NCBI GenBank assembly: GCA_016783945.1 | Contig: JADHVP010000018.1 | Span: 1 to 40,771 of the forward strand | Length of the DNA: 40,771 nucleotides | Source of the DNA: Ignavibacteria bacterium | GTDB lineage: Bacteria > Bacteroidota > Ignavibacteria > Tepidaquicellales > Tepidaquicellaceae | Direction of reading: 5' to 3' | Part shown: positions 32,398 through 40,577 of the stretch, in pieces | How the letters are laid out: each line of letters opens with the position of its first letter | Position numbering within the stretch: position 1 is the first letter of the stretch | Made by a program: the position numbers and the translations under genes | The notes under the pieces: model-generated | Told to the model about the DNA's origin: nothing | The model's input: the letters and a program-made list of their open reading frames with translations, nothing else | The model's database searches: none

Positions 32398-32416
32398 AGG
32401 GAAGTAGACCTTCCCT
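32398..32416 (-). terminator. Weak terminator-like hairpin after the Cys-rich gene
   Basis: AGGGAAG (32398-32404) and CTTCCCT (32410-32416) form a 7-bp stem with a 5-base loop, 16 bases past the stop codon of the Cys-rich gene on the minus strand. No T-run follows, so it may only protect the transcript end. Confidence 0.4.
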
Positions 32417-32431
32417 TCAAATAATCCTTTA

Positions 32432-32683
32432 TCACTCTATAAAAATCTGCATACGATATTTATTATAAATCTCAATTCTTGTGGGACAGGTGCAAAAATA
32501 TGAATCTCCAAATGGAAATTTATAATTACAATTAGTTGATTCATCATGTTTAATAAAACAAACTCCATCCTGAATACAATTCTCTACTTCGCATACAATG
32601 TCAGGATTTTCCAGGCAGGCAAAATTTTGGTGACACTTAGTTGTACTCTTAATTGTTTTATTTTTTATTTTGATTTTATTCAT
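32432..32683 (-). CDS. Small Cys-rich protein of unknown function
   Basis: I start at the ATG at 32683 (83 residues, MNKIKIKNKTIKSTTKCHQN); an in-frame start at 32722 would add a hydrophobic 13-residue extension. Nine cysteines follow the pattern C-x5-C, then C-x4-C-x5-C, then a C-N-Y pair and a final CTCPTRIEIYNKY. The closing CPxRxEIYxKY block and even cysteine spacing suggest a metal-binding (iron-sulfur or zinc) small protein. I do not recognise a named family, and the neighbours give no hint. Because the cysteines number more than four and come in pairs, a redox or cluster role is reasonable inference. Confidence 0.6.
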   Translation of the reverse strand: MNKIKIKNKTIKSTTKCHQNFACLENPDIVCEVENCIQDGVCFIKHDESTNCNYKFPFGDSYFCTCPTRIEIYNKYRMQIFIE

Positions 32684-32722
32684 GATAATAATTAACCGTT
32701 TCCAAATTAAAAATAACACCAT

Positions 32723-33220
32723 AACCTGTAGGGGTTCAAAATTTTAAATCCCTACAAGTACGATGTTCACGGCGTCAATTCTCGTAGCAGTGTATTGATA
32801 CTTTTCTTTGACCTCTCCACCATAAGCGGATCTTCGACTTCAATCCCCTCCGGAAAATCGAATTAAAACTTTTGGAGCAGAGGGGATTGAAAGTTCAGTC
32901 TTACCGTCCCTAATTAATAGCTCACAACGTAATATAATACATTTCTTTTTAAATAGGCGAGCACAAATTTTCGGGGTTGTAATAAGAAAAATCGAACTTT
33001 TTCATAAAAAGTGACTTTAATTGGGTTTAAAAAGTTGGATAATAGCATTATTTTTAAAGAATATTAGCTTTTTGGAGTTTCATATAATAATTGCGAAAAC
33101 TTTTTTTCAGGGAGTTGAAAAATAGGGGATTTGGAAGGGATTTCCCGGAGAAATTCAGAAATTTCTTAATCTAACTAATAATGAGAAATTAAATTTACTG
33201 TAAAATTTAAAGTAAATGTA
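32723..33220. other. Gene-free stretch with two strong hairpins
   Basis: No ORF of interest is present. A 10-bp stem (one G-T pair) joins 32727-32736 with 32747-32756 (TGTAGGGGTT / AATCCCTACA). A 12-bp perfect stem joins TTCAATCCCCTC (32839-32850) and GAGGGGATTGAA (32880-32891) across 29 bases. AT-rich spacer fills the rest, with a short GGGATTTCCC palindrome near 33138 and an ATTTACT/AGTAAAT pair around 33195-33215 that could end mntP transcription. Confidence 0.5.
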
Positions 33221-33784
33221 TTAAAGCATTCCGAGATCTTCGAAAAGTATTTTGAAAGCGATGACTATTAAAATAATTCCTCCGAGTATTTCAATTTTAC
33301 TTTCGAATAAATGACCGAATTTTTTACCGAGATATGCTCCTGAAAAAGAAAGAACAAAGGTAACAAGTCCGATTATCAACACAGGAGTAAGAATTGAAAT
33401 TTTCAGGAAAGCAAAGCTAATCCCGACTGCGAAAGCATCTATGCTTGTAACCACTGCGAGAATAAAAAGTATGTATAAATTAAAGCTATTGGGGTGTTTT
33501 TCTTTTTTCTTAAACCGAAGCGCTTCGTATATCATTTTAATTCCTATCCCAACTAATAAAACAAATGCTACCCAGTGGTCAATACCTGCAATGAAACTTT
33601 TGAGACCGATTCCCGACAACCAGCCAAGTACAGGCATTATAGCCTGGAATGCTCCGAAGAACAATGCGATTGTTAAGACTTTATTTACTTTTAGATCTTT
33701 AAGTGTGAATCCACTTGCTACCGAAACAGCAAATGCATCCATTGCAAGTCCGACAGCTATTACAAGTATGTTAAGTGTTTCCAA
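33221..33784 (-). CDS. mntP: MntP-type manganese efflux pump
   Basis: The 187-residue, six-helix protein is normal for MntP. Its two pseudo-symmetric halves each carry the conserved acidic helix: GLAMDAFAVSVASG (Asp16) and VVTSIDAFAVGISFA (Asp116). These are the residues implicated in Mn2+ export. A basic cytoplasmic loop (RFKKKEKHPNS) separates the halves. It exports excess manganese across the inner membrane. The ~320-base leader upstream has two folded elements but does not match the known Mn-sensing yybP-ykoY consensus as I can read it. Confidence 0.93.
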   Translation of the reverse strand: METLNILVIAVGLAMDAFAVSVASGFTLKDLKVNKVLTIALFFGAFQAIMPVLGWLSGIGLKSFIAGIDHWVAFVLLVGIGIKMIYEALRFKKKEKHPNSFNLYILFILAVVTSIDAFAVGISFAFLKISILTPVLIIGLVTFVLSFSGAYLGKKFGHLFESKIEILGGIILIVIAFKILFEDLGML

Positions 33785-33911
33785 ATAGTATATTCAGTCG
33801 CTTCGGAAAATACGCAAATATAGGAAATGAAAAATTTTAATAATATGCAGTAATCTAAAAATCAGTAGTCGGTAGAAGAATAGTAAGTAAAGAAAGGTTT
33901 TTGCTGAATGC

Positions 33912-33976
33912 CTTACCCTTAGTCTCTTCCTGTCAACAGTTTTTCAGGATTAGGAAGGGACGAAAATATGGGTAAG
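33912..33976. other. Extended two-stem hairpin upstream of mntP
   Basis: CTTACCC (33912-33918) pairs with GGGTAAG (33970-33976). Inside it GTCTCTTCCT (33922-33931) pairs with AGGAAGGGAC (33952-33961), 10 bp with one G-T pair, around a 20-base loop. In mntP's transcript this lies about 130 bases before the start codon. Confidence 0.6.
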
Positions 33977-34017
33977 AATTATTTTAATGATGATTAAAAA
34001 AATCTATTCTACAACTT

Positions 34018-34078
34018 GAGTCTCTCTAATAGGACTCTACTACATTAGTATGGTTATAAAGCGTCACCGTGGAGACTC
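34018..34078. other. Possible three-way-junction element upstream of mntP
   Basis: GAGTCTC (34018-34024) pairs with GAGACTC (34072-34078). Within it CTAAT (34026-34030) pairs with ATTAG (34044-34048), and GGT pairs with ACC around 34052-34068. The outer stem is clear; the second inner arm is short and uncertain. Confidence 0.45.
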
Positions 34079-34103
34079 TTCAAGACATTGAGTTGTTTGT
34101 ATT

Positions 34104-34214
34104 TTACCCGGAAAAGAAATATCCCATGACTAAAAAAAGTGATAGGAACAGTATTACCATCATGTAAGTCTTTTGAAAATTCTTGAGTGGTTTAAGAGTT
34201 TTTGTTTTTGTCAC
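34104..34214 (-). CDS. Small single-helix membrane ORF (36 codons)
   Basis: A GTG start at 34214 is preceded by AAAAAGGAAA, with AGGA 8 bases from the start. The 36 codons encode a basic N-terminus (TKTKTLKPLKNFQKTY) followed by the hydrophobic run MMVILFLSLFLVMGYFF and a TAA. The ribosome site and the positive-inside helix layout favour a real small membrane protein. It lies between the cytochrome terminator and the folded mntP leader, and could be a leader peptide or a respiratory-complex small subunit. I recognise no family. Confidence 0.5.
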   Translation of the reverse strand: MTKTKTLKPLKNFQKTYMMVILFLSLFLVMGYFFSG

Positions 34215-34302
34215 GCTGTTTTTCCTTTTTAAATTTCTTTAAGAATAGTATTGCTTTATATAACCATAAATATCAATGATTAAGTTCCATTTAAATAAAT
34301 AA

Positions 34303-34372
34303 ATAAAAAATCCCAAAGAAAGAATAACTTTGGGATTAGAAATTTAAAAGCGACTCCTAATAAGTCGCTTTT
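34303..34372 (-). terminator. Intrinsic terminator of the cytochrome gene, with a preceding hairpin
   Basis: On the minus strand AAAAGCGACT/AGTCGCTTTT (34372-34363 with 34355-34346) forms a 10-bp hairpin. It is followed by TCCCAAAG/CTTTGGGA (34335-34328 with 34318-34311) and then a T-rich TTTTTTATTT run. The second hairpin is a standard rho-independent terminator for the gene ending at 34421. Confidence 0.75.
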
Positions 34373-34420
34373 AATAATTTTTGAATACAGGTATTCGAAA
34401 TAATAATGAATTTACAAATT

Positions 34421-34774
34421 TTATTCTTCTGCTTTTTGTTCTAGCAGCCAATCCACCAGTGCTTGTAATTCTTCGTCAGTTCCTTTGAAAGGCTTTTTAT
34501 GACTTTTCCCATCTTTGTCGGCTTCTTTCTTTAAGTATTTTACAATCCAATCTGCTTCAAAAGAATCAGCAAGATTTACTAAATCCGGTCCTTTGAAAGC
34601 TTCTTTCTTTGTTTTTGCTTCAATACCTACTGTTGAAACAGAATGACACAAATTGCATTTTTCATCTTCAAAGATTTGTTTCCCATCAGGCTCATCAAAA
34701 GCACTTGCGTTGAAAGAAATTGCAAATAAAATAAAAACGATACTAACAGAAAGCAATGTTATCAGTTTTTTCAT
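34421..34774 (-). CDS. Small c-type cytochrome lacking the usual axial methionine
   Basis: The 117-residue protein has a signal peptide (LLSVSIVFILFAISFNASA) and one haem-binding site, CNLCH (Cys40, Cys43, His44), preceded by GKQIFEDEK. The fold follows class I cytochrome c (FKGPDLVNLADSFEADWIVKYL, TDEELQALVDWLLEQ). After the initiator there is no methionine in the chain. The distal ligand may be His92 in KSHKKPFKG, which would suggest low redox potential. It is probably periplasmic. A strong AAAGGAG ribosome site sits 7 bases before the ATG. Confidence 0.88.
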   Translation of the reverse strand: MKKLITLLSVSIVFILFAISFNASAFDEPDGKQIFEDEKCNLCHSVSTVGIEAKTKKEAFKGPDLVNLADSFEADWIVKYLKKEADKDGKSHKKPFKGTDEELQALVDWLLEQKAEE

Positions 34775-34821
34775 TTCTTGTCTCCTTTATTAGTTAGTTT
34801 TTAAATAATATTGATTTCTTG

Positions 34822-34895
34822 CACGCCCGAATGGACTCGAACCATTAACCCCCAGCTTAGAAGGCTGGTGCTCTATCCGGTTGAGCTACGGGCGC
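34822..34895 (-). tRNA. tRNA-Arg (anticodon UCU)
   Basis: The 74-base cloverleaf reads GCGCCCG acceptor, D-loop region TAGCTCAACCGGATAGAGC, anticodon stem CCAGC/GCTGG with loop CTTCTAA, then the T-arm containing GGTTCGAGTCC. The anticodon is TCT, which reads AGA/AGG arginine codons. CCA is not encoded. It lies just upstream of the cytochrome gene on the same strand. Confidence 0.95.
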
Positions 34896-35006
34896 AAATA
34901 AATTAGTTACAAATTTATGCAAATTAATGTTTGCAATCAATTTCAAAAAACTCTGAATTTTTTTATCCGGGAATTTCTATTTGTAGTTAGGAAATATTCT
35001 GAATCT

Positions 35007-35354
35007 TTATTCACTAAGATTCTCTTTATAGTATTCCCAATTGATAATGAAATTTCTCGCTTCGGTCGACAGGCTTTCCCAGAGTATACTCTTTGAACTT
35101 TCCCCCATACCAATCTTTGCAAATTCGTAATTAGGGTTTCTCAGGTCTACTTCCAGGTAGAAACTTTCGAGAGGAGGATCGATACCAAATTCCTTTTGAA
35201 GAGTCAAGAACATTTTGTCATCTGACGAACGGGCATGTATACCGAAGTGCTTCCATTTTTTGTAGTCATCATATTTCCCGCTGCTGCCACTGCAATTAAT
35301 CACCGTGAAAGAAAAAACCATTAATAGAATGAGTATGTAATTTATTTTTTTCAT
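35007..35354 (-). CDS. Small lipoprotein of unknown function
   Basis: The 115-residue protein has a signal peptide (KKINYILILLMVFSFTVINC) with a lipobox-like Cys21 followed by SGSSGKYDDY. The mature part (about 90 residues) is polar with no recognised domain, containing DYKKWKHFGIHARSSDDKMFL and a STEARNFIINWEYYKENL helix. Anchoring to the outer or inner membrane is inferred from the lipobox. No functional call is possible. Confidence 0.7.
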   Translation of the reverse strand: MKKINYILILLMVFSFTVINCSGSSGKYDDYKKWKHFGIHARSSDDKMFLTLQKEFGIDPPLESFYLEVDLRNPNYEFAKIGMGESSKSILWESLSTEARNFIINWEYYKENLSE

Positions 35355-35660
35355 GATAATTGTTTTGATGCAGATGAATAATTCAAACTAAATTATATTG
35401 CAAAATAAGAATTAGTTATTAATATGTGAATGTAAAAAGCTTCTTTTCAGATTTAGGACTTACTGAGCACTTGAGTTATTCTTGTATAATCATTTTATAT
35501 GCAACAGTATTTAACTCAGGAAATTAATATTAGTTTCAAAATAGTTCATGATAAGTCACTATTAATTACTTAATTATTGACGATTATTTGAAACAAAACA
35601 AAACAGATCATGTTTAAAAATTAGCAGCAATTAAACTAAAAGCAAGAAAGGAGTAAGATC
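35355..35660. other. Divergent intergenic region before the TonB gene
   Basis: About 306 bases separate the lipoprotein and tonB-like genes, which are divergent, so both promoters must lie here. The only firm signal I see is the ribosome site AAGGAG at the right end, about 10 bases before the ATG at 35661. TATAAT occurs near 35489 without a well-spaced -35. Confidence 0.35.
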
Positions 35661-36464
35661 ATGAAAAAGAAAAATAAAAATAACAGCCAATACGGAGCAA
35701 CCGAACTAAAGAAATATTATAAAAAGTTTGAGCTTCAGGGATTGATTGTAGCAGTCGTTATTCATGCGATATTTATTTTCACTTATGTATTCGGAGTTTA
35801 CAGTGATTTGATTAGCTCAAATAAAACTGAGGAGAAAATCAAGGTTTGGAACATAAACATTGAAGATTTTAACACTTCCTCAAAGACAGATGATGAACAA
35901 ATACCACCTGATATTATTTCGAAGACCACGTCCGTTCCATTAAAAGATATGACTGCATTGGACCCGGAACCTGTTGCAACTAAAGACTCGGAGATATTAA
36001 CTACCAAAACACAGGATGCATTAGATACGATCAAGACATTTGTGTCTTCTCAAGGTGATGAGAATGCGTTAAACACAGAATATACAGGCTCGACCGATTT
36101 TAATACCAACAAGATTGATGATAAAATTAACAAAGATAATGAAATAAAGATTGAGAGGAATAATGTTAATTACCAGCAGTTTGAAGTTGAGAAAGCTCCG
36201 GACGCAGTCAATCTGAATTCAGTTAGGAGTTCAATGAATTATCCTGAAATTGCTATACAGGGAAACATCGAAGGTAGAGTAACCGTGAAGGTCCTTGTTG
36301 GAAAAAGTGGAAGTGTTGTAAAGATTGGTAAGATAAGTGGACCATCTGTTTTCCACAATGAAGTCAGAGATAAAGTGTATGACCTGCAGTTCACTCCGGC
36401 ACTTCAAAATGGAAAGACAGTTAATTGCTGGGTTAGTGTTCCGTTTAATTTCAAATTAAAGTAA
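35661..36464 (+). CDS. TonB-family energy transducer
   Basis: The 267-residue protein has a basic cytoplasmic N-terminus, one TM helix (about 27-47, LIVAVVIHAIFIFTYVFGVY), a long polar periplasmic linker (50-180) and a C-terminal TonB domain (about 185-267: YPEIAIQGNIEGRVTVKVLVG, FTPALQNGKTVNCWVSVPFNF). It would couple proton motive force from ExbB/ExbD to outer-membrane receptors. No exbB/exbD gene is in the window. The linker lacks the usual proline repeats and is Asp/Asn/Lys rich. A strong AAGGAG ribosome site precedes the ATG. A 13-bp hairpin ends transcription downstream. Confidence 0.85.
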   Translation: MKKKNKNNSQYGATELKKYYKKFELQGLIVAVVIHAIFIFTYVFGVYSDLISSNKTEEKIKVWNINIEDFNTSSKTDDEQIPPDIISKTTSVPLKDMTALDPEPVATKDSEILTTKTQDALDTIKTFVSSQGDENALNTEYTGSTDFNTNKIDDKINKDNEIKIERNNVNYQQFEVEKAPDAVNLNSVRSSMNYPEIAIQGNIEGRVTVKVLVGKSGSVVKIGKISGPSVFHNEVRDKVYDLQFTPALQNGKTVNCWVSVPFNFKLK

Positions 36465-36571
36465 TTTTGAATTTATGAATCAACAAGTGAAGTGTTTATA
36501 AGTATAGCAAGATTATATTTGAAAATAGTAATCAGACTATAGTATTTTAAAGTTCTGATTGCTGTAAAAGG

Positions 36572-36600
36572 AGAAACGCAAGACTTAGTCTTGCGTTTCT
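36572..36600 (+). terminator. Strong hairpin downstream of the TonB gene
   Basis: AGAAACGCAAGAC (36572-36584) and GTCTTGCGTTTCT (36588-36600) form a perfect 13-bp stem with a TTA loop. Only a short T-stretch follows, but stem strength favours termination about 110 bases after the TonB stop codon. Confidence 0.75.
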
Positions 36601-36784
36601 TATTATGAGTTAATGATCGAATTGCTTAAGCTCTGAGATACAAAATATAAAATGTAATAGTTTTATCCAAAATTGAATGATTTTTAAGGCTTTTAAGTGA
36701 ATAGTTTTTCATTTGATAAGTAGAATATTTGTATATCAGTCTTTGTTAGGTTATCTATTTAATAAAATATAATTTATATAAAAT

Positions 36785-36801
36785 CTGGCATAGTGATTGC
36801 A
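36785..36801 (+). promoter_or_regulatory. Sigma-54 (-24/-12) type promoter
   Basis: CTGGCATAGTGATTGCA matches the sigma-54 consensus (TGGCA, then TTGCA) with the GG and GC dinucleotides separated by exactly 10 bases. Transcription would start near 36813, about 29 bases before the ATG at 36842. Enhancer sites were not identified. Confidence 0.65.
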
Positions 36802-36841
36802 CTTAATATATTAGAATTATTAAAACTAATAAACTATCACA

Positions 36842-37156
36842 ATGGAAAATCATAATTATTACAACGATGAATTATTTGTTCGAGCAACATTATACAATAA
36901 AATGTCAGAGCAAAATGTTAATGAAGTACAGTTAAGACCGGCTATTGAATTCAACCTTCCTTATAACAGTAAAGTGAGTCTGTTAATATCCGATATAAAT
37001 GGAAGAAAGGTTGTAACCTTAATCAATAATAAATATTTGAAAAAAGGATTTCACTTTCGAGAATTGGATTTCTCTAATCTGCCTGGAGGAGAGTACTATT
37101 ATAAAATTGAAACTAAAAACAATAACCAAATCAAAAAACTTCAGCTAATAAAATAA
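36842..37156 (+). CDS. Stand-alone T9SS C-terminal sorting-domain-like protein
   Basis: The 104-residue protein resembles the type IX secretion C-terminal signal (PorSS type A tail): LRPAIEFNLPYNSKVSLLISDINGRKVVTLINNKYLKKGFHFRELDFSNLPGGEYYYKIE then KKLQLIK. That domain normally ends a large secreted protein. Here it has only about 30 residues before it, no signal peptide and no cargo domain. It could be a fragment of a lost gene, but its own sigma-54-type promoter and downstream terminator argue for an independent, regulated gene. Localisation is unclear. Confidence 0.75.
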   Translation: MENHNYYNDELFVRATLYNKMSEQNVNEVQLRPAIEFNLPYNSKVSLLISDINGRKVVTLINNKYLKKGFHFRELDFSNLPGGEYYYKIETKNNNQIKKLQLIK

Positions 37157-37179
37157 AGAATTATTATAGAATTCTTTTT
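37155..37179. terminator. AT-rich bidirectional terminator
   Basis: AAAGAATT (37155-37162) pairs with AATTCTTT (37170-37177) around a 7-base loop, followed by TT then ATTAG. It overlaps the end of the plus-strand gene (stop at 37154-37156) and precedes the convergent minus-strand gene. Confidence 0.5.
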
Positions 37180-37282
37180 ATTAGATTGTCAAAATAATAA
37201 CATTCCAAAGTTTTCGTTAAATATTCATCAAATAATCTTCTTTATTACAAATTAAATCTAATTCTATATTAGATCATCGCTC

Positions 37283-40200
37283 TTAAAATTCAAACCCGAA
37301 TAACATTCCGAAATAAAATCTCCACTCTTTACCGTATGTCACTTCCTCTCCAAGAAATGTTCTGGAAAATTGATCTAAACCATACGCTGCATTGAAGAAG
37401 ATACTTGTCGGAAACAAATAAAAAGAGAAGGTCTGCAAACGAAGTTCGGCACCCACATCTTTTTTAAAATCATTAATATCGAATTTGTCACCGTTCCATG
37501 CATTACCAAAATCACCGTAGACTGAAAAGTAAAGTTTGTCGAGATAAAAAGGAGATATTCTTGTGTCAATGTTCGTTAGCAAAGGAAACCTGTATGTTAC
37601 ATTTGCGGTTGCGACTCTTCCACCTCCCAACGCATAAAATGGGTAGCCTTTCATTCCCGGTAATCCTGTTGCATAAAAGCTGTAGAAATCATCTACAGGG
37701 GGTCCGAATATAACAGCACCTCTCAATTTAAACGAGAGGCTGTGTTTATTATTAAACAATCCGAATGATTCTGTCCAGTCTGCATCAAGTTTGTGTAGTT
37801 TGTTAGTTGTGAATTTATCAACTACAGTTCCGTCATCCTTTACTTCTAATTCGGGATTAATGTTGCTTATTTCGTAATCATATTTAATGTTAACTTTTCT
37901 TCCGATGAAATCGATGTCCATATTCCTATTCGGGAAAGCACTTGCATAGCGATAAGTCAAAGACAAGTTATGAGCTTTGAAATAATCTTGAGAAGAAGCT
38001 CGAACTTGTAATCCACTTTGCGGAATAATAAAGTTGTCTATGCTTGTAGCGTATTTCGAAAAGGAATAAATGAATTTGAAATTATGGCTTCGGTTAATCA
38101 GTTTAAAAGCCATTCCGAGATCAAATGCGAGAAGGTCGTACTCAACCCCTACATCAACAGTATCAATACTCGCAATTAATTGCCCTGTGGATTTTCTTGT
38201 TATATTGTAACCCTCAAGAGTAAACACAGGATTAAAATGTAGTGTATTATTGAAAAAATCTTTGAAAATCGGAAATCCATTCTGATATTGAAATTGAAGG
38301 AATAAATCCCTCTCAAATTTTTTGTTCATGGCAGCTCCACCGAATATAGAAAAACGGTTGAGCACTTCATCAGAATAGAAATACAAACCCGGTTTGATTG
38401 CATCTAGAAAATTCCAATCGTCACCCTTTGTGTAATTGTCAAATCTTATGATTGGAAAAAAAGCAATTTGTGTGAAAAGACTTGTATAAGGTTTCGATTT
38501 TAATATTTGAATGTTTTTATCATCGAAATTTTTTAGTTTTTCCCAGTCGAAGTTGTTTTTCCCTACTGCACTTAGAGAATCTACGTTAGCGTATTTTTGA
38601 ACCAGTATAGGAGGTTTATTATATGATCCCAATGAATCAACATCATGTTCTTCAAAATCTTCAAGTAATGCGATTTTATAACCTGTTGATTGATACGATG
38701 AATATGCAATGTTACCCGAAGTATCAACGGTAGGCATTAAAGCACCACCCAAGACGTTGGTTATCTGTTTGAGGTTCTTCGTATTCATTTCGAATGAGTA
38801 TATATTATATATGCCTGTCTTGTTCGATGCAAAATAAAGTTTACTCCCATCTTTTGAAAAGACAGGATTACGTGTGTCTACTCCCTTTTCGTTAAATAAA
38901 AATTCCATTTCACCCGTATTTATATCAACCGTTGTAATTTTTCTGGATTCATTTAGAGCATAGTCAAAAATTATTTTGTCACCTTCACTCGAAAATTTTG
39001 GATTGAAAATCTGTTCACCGTTAATAAAAAATGTCAGAACAATTTTATTTTTTCCATCAGAGTCTGCAATGTTTAAGTTGAGGGTTCCATCTTTATTTAT
39101 TATGTAACAGATTTTTTTCCCGTCAGGTGAATAAGAAGGAGAGAATGCTCTTAAATTGTTTGTTAATCTTTTTTCATCTTTTGTTTTAATGATATATTCA
39201 TAAAGATCGTAAACAGTTGAACCATGAATGGTTCGGGGTGAATTTCTTTTAGCATATATAATTTTTTTGCCATCAGGCGACCAGCTATAGTTCATAGCAA
39301 CCGGTGATGTAAGGAGTTCTTTTTCCTTCTTTTCGATATCATAAACTAATAATCCCGTATTTTCATAATCAAAATCCTGATTCGATAAATATGCGAGCTT
39401 TTTACCATCTGGCGAAAATTGGGGGTAATAATTGGCAAAACCCTCTTCTTCTATGAGTTCACCTTCAATCTTCGATGTCTTTACATCTTTTAATCTTTCA
39501 GCGTAGTCTCTTTTTAGAAAGCTCTTCCATTCGTTGTATAATTGTTTTCCATCAATTCCAAGAGACTTCTCCACCGCCGTTTCCATACTGAAGTTCGTTA
39601 GGTCTCCAAGGTTTTCGGATATCTCACGCAGCTTGTCCTCACCGTAATTTTTCGCAATATATCTCGTTAATGCAAAACCGGAATTGTAAATGGATTCTGC
39701 CTTAAGAGTTGTTATTGAAGAAAACTGTCCCATTTCATTCCAGGTAAGCATGTTGTTACCTTCTACATACATTCTTAATATCATGTCTCTATGTGGATCC
39801 CAATAATCATAAGAAAATGGCTGCCTCATATATTGAGCGGTTCCTTCAGCAAACCATGCTGGTACGCCTACTCCAGAGATTGGATAAGAAATAATAACAT
39901 TTGGATAACCATATAAAACATCCGGTCTCCTTTCTTTTTCATAATTAAGTACTTGTAAATAAATTGCAGGCAGCTTTCTGGAAAACTTCATTGAAAGCTG
40001 AATTTGAATTATATGAACATACTCATGCGTGATTACATTACGAAGCCAGTTTGTTGTGCCCCTGAGATCGAAGTCAAGCGCAGATGCATAGAGACCGATT
40101 CTGTTGTTATAAAAATCTGTTGCACCGTTTGCAATATCCGATACATCCGAAACTATGAAACTTACTTTTTGGTCTGGTTCATATTTGTACAGAGAAGTTA

Positions 40201-40408
40201 TCGGTCCGTATATTTCTTCCGCTATTTTTGCAATCGTTTGAGCTGTTCTTTCTGTTCCTTCATGATAATTAATGTAGAAATGGTCAGTCTCAATCGTAAA
40301 CCACTCGAGTTCAGGATGAGGATCAAATTGTGAGAATGTATTAAATAAAGGAACTAAATTAAAAATCAAGCATAAAAGTACAATAAAAAATGTTTTTTTA
40401 TTAATCAT
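37283..40408 (-). CDS. Zinc-metalloprotease/beta-propeller/outer-membrane beta-barrel fusion protein
   Basis: The 1041-residue protein has a signal peptide (about 1-26). A gluzincin-type peptidase domain follows: HEYVH (128-132) with the third ligand Glu188 in WFAEGTAQY. A TolB-like propeller (about 310-600) shows repeated FSPDGKKLAYLSN, WSPDGKKIIYA, YSPDGKKICYI, FSSEGDKIIF and FSKDGSKLYFAS units. The C-terminal ~400 residues are beta-rich and end YFGMLFGFEF with a terminal aromatic, as in outer-membrane barrels (surface antigen D15-like). It is probably anchored in the outer membrane with the protease in the periplasm or at the surface. Substrate unknown. Confidence 0.82.
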   Translation of the reverse strand: MINKKTFFIVLLCLIFNLVPLFNTFSQFDPHPELEWFTIETDHFYINYHEGTERTAQTIAKIAEEIYGPITSLYKYEPDQKVSFIVSDVSDIANGATDFYNNRIGLYASALDFDLRGTTNWLRNVITHEYVHIIQIQLSMKFSRKLPAIYLQVLNYEKERRPDVLYGYPNVIISYPISGVGVPAWFAEGTAQYMRQPFSYDYWDPHRDMILRMYVEGNNMLTWNEMGQFSSITTLKAESIYNSGFALTRYIAKNYGEDKLREISENLGDLTNFSMETAVEKSLGIDGKQLYNEWKSFLKRDYAERLKDVKTSKIEGELIEEEGFANYYPQFSPDGKKLAYLSNQDFDYENTGLLVYDIEKKEKELLTSPVAMNYSWSPDGKKIIYAKRNSPRTIHGSTVYDLYEYIIKTKDEKRLTNNLRAFSPSYSPDGKKICYIINKDGTLNLNIADSDGKNKIVLTFFINGEQIFNPKFSSEGDKIIFDYALNESRKITTVDINTGEMEFLFNEKGVDTRNPVFSKDGSKLYFASNKTGIYNIYSFEMNTKNLKQITNVLGGALMPTVDTSGNIAYSSYQSTGYKIALLEDFEEHDVDSLGSYNKPPILVQKYANVDSLSAVGKNNFDWEKLKNFDDKNIQILKSKPYTSLFTQIAFFPIIRFDNYTKGDDWNFLDAIKPGLYFYSDEVLNRFSIFGGAAMNKKFERDLFLQFQYQNGFPIFKDFFNNTLHFNPVFTLEGYNITRKSTGQLIASIDTVDVGVEYDLLAFDLGMAFKLINRSHNFKFIYSFSKYATSIDNFIIPQSGLQVRASSQDYFKAHNLSLTYRYASAFPNRNMDIDFIGRKVNIKYDYEISNINPELEVKDDGTVVDKFTTNKLHKLDADWTESFGLFNNKHSLSFKLRGAVIFGPPVDDFYSFYATGLPGMKGYPFYALGGGRVATANVTYRFPLLTNIDTRISPFYLDKLYFSVYGDFGNAWNGDKFDINDFKKDVGAELRLQTFSFYLFPTSIFFNAAYGLDQFSRTFLGEEVTYGKEWRFYFGMLFGFEF

Positions 40409-40577
40409 TGATTATCTATTTGTTAATAATTATAATTGAACAGATTTCAGCCGAGATATTAATGTCAGCGAGAAATTTAGCGGGTAGAAATTATCAATAA
40501 GAATACAACTTTTAAAAATTAATTGAGTGCTTATAGAGAAAATTATACGTTTTGATATTTATTTTATATTTTCTAAA

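Noticed and set aside
33785-34103. yybP-ykoY manganese riboswitch upstream of mntP
   Set aside because: I looked for the conserved core and could not find it on either strand; the structured elements are reported as unclassified instead.
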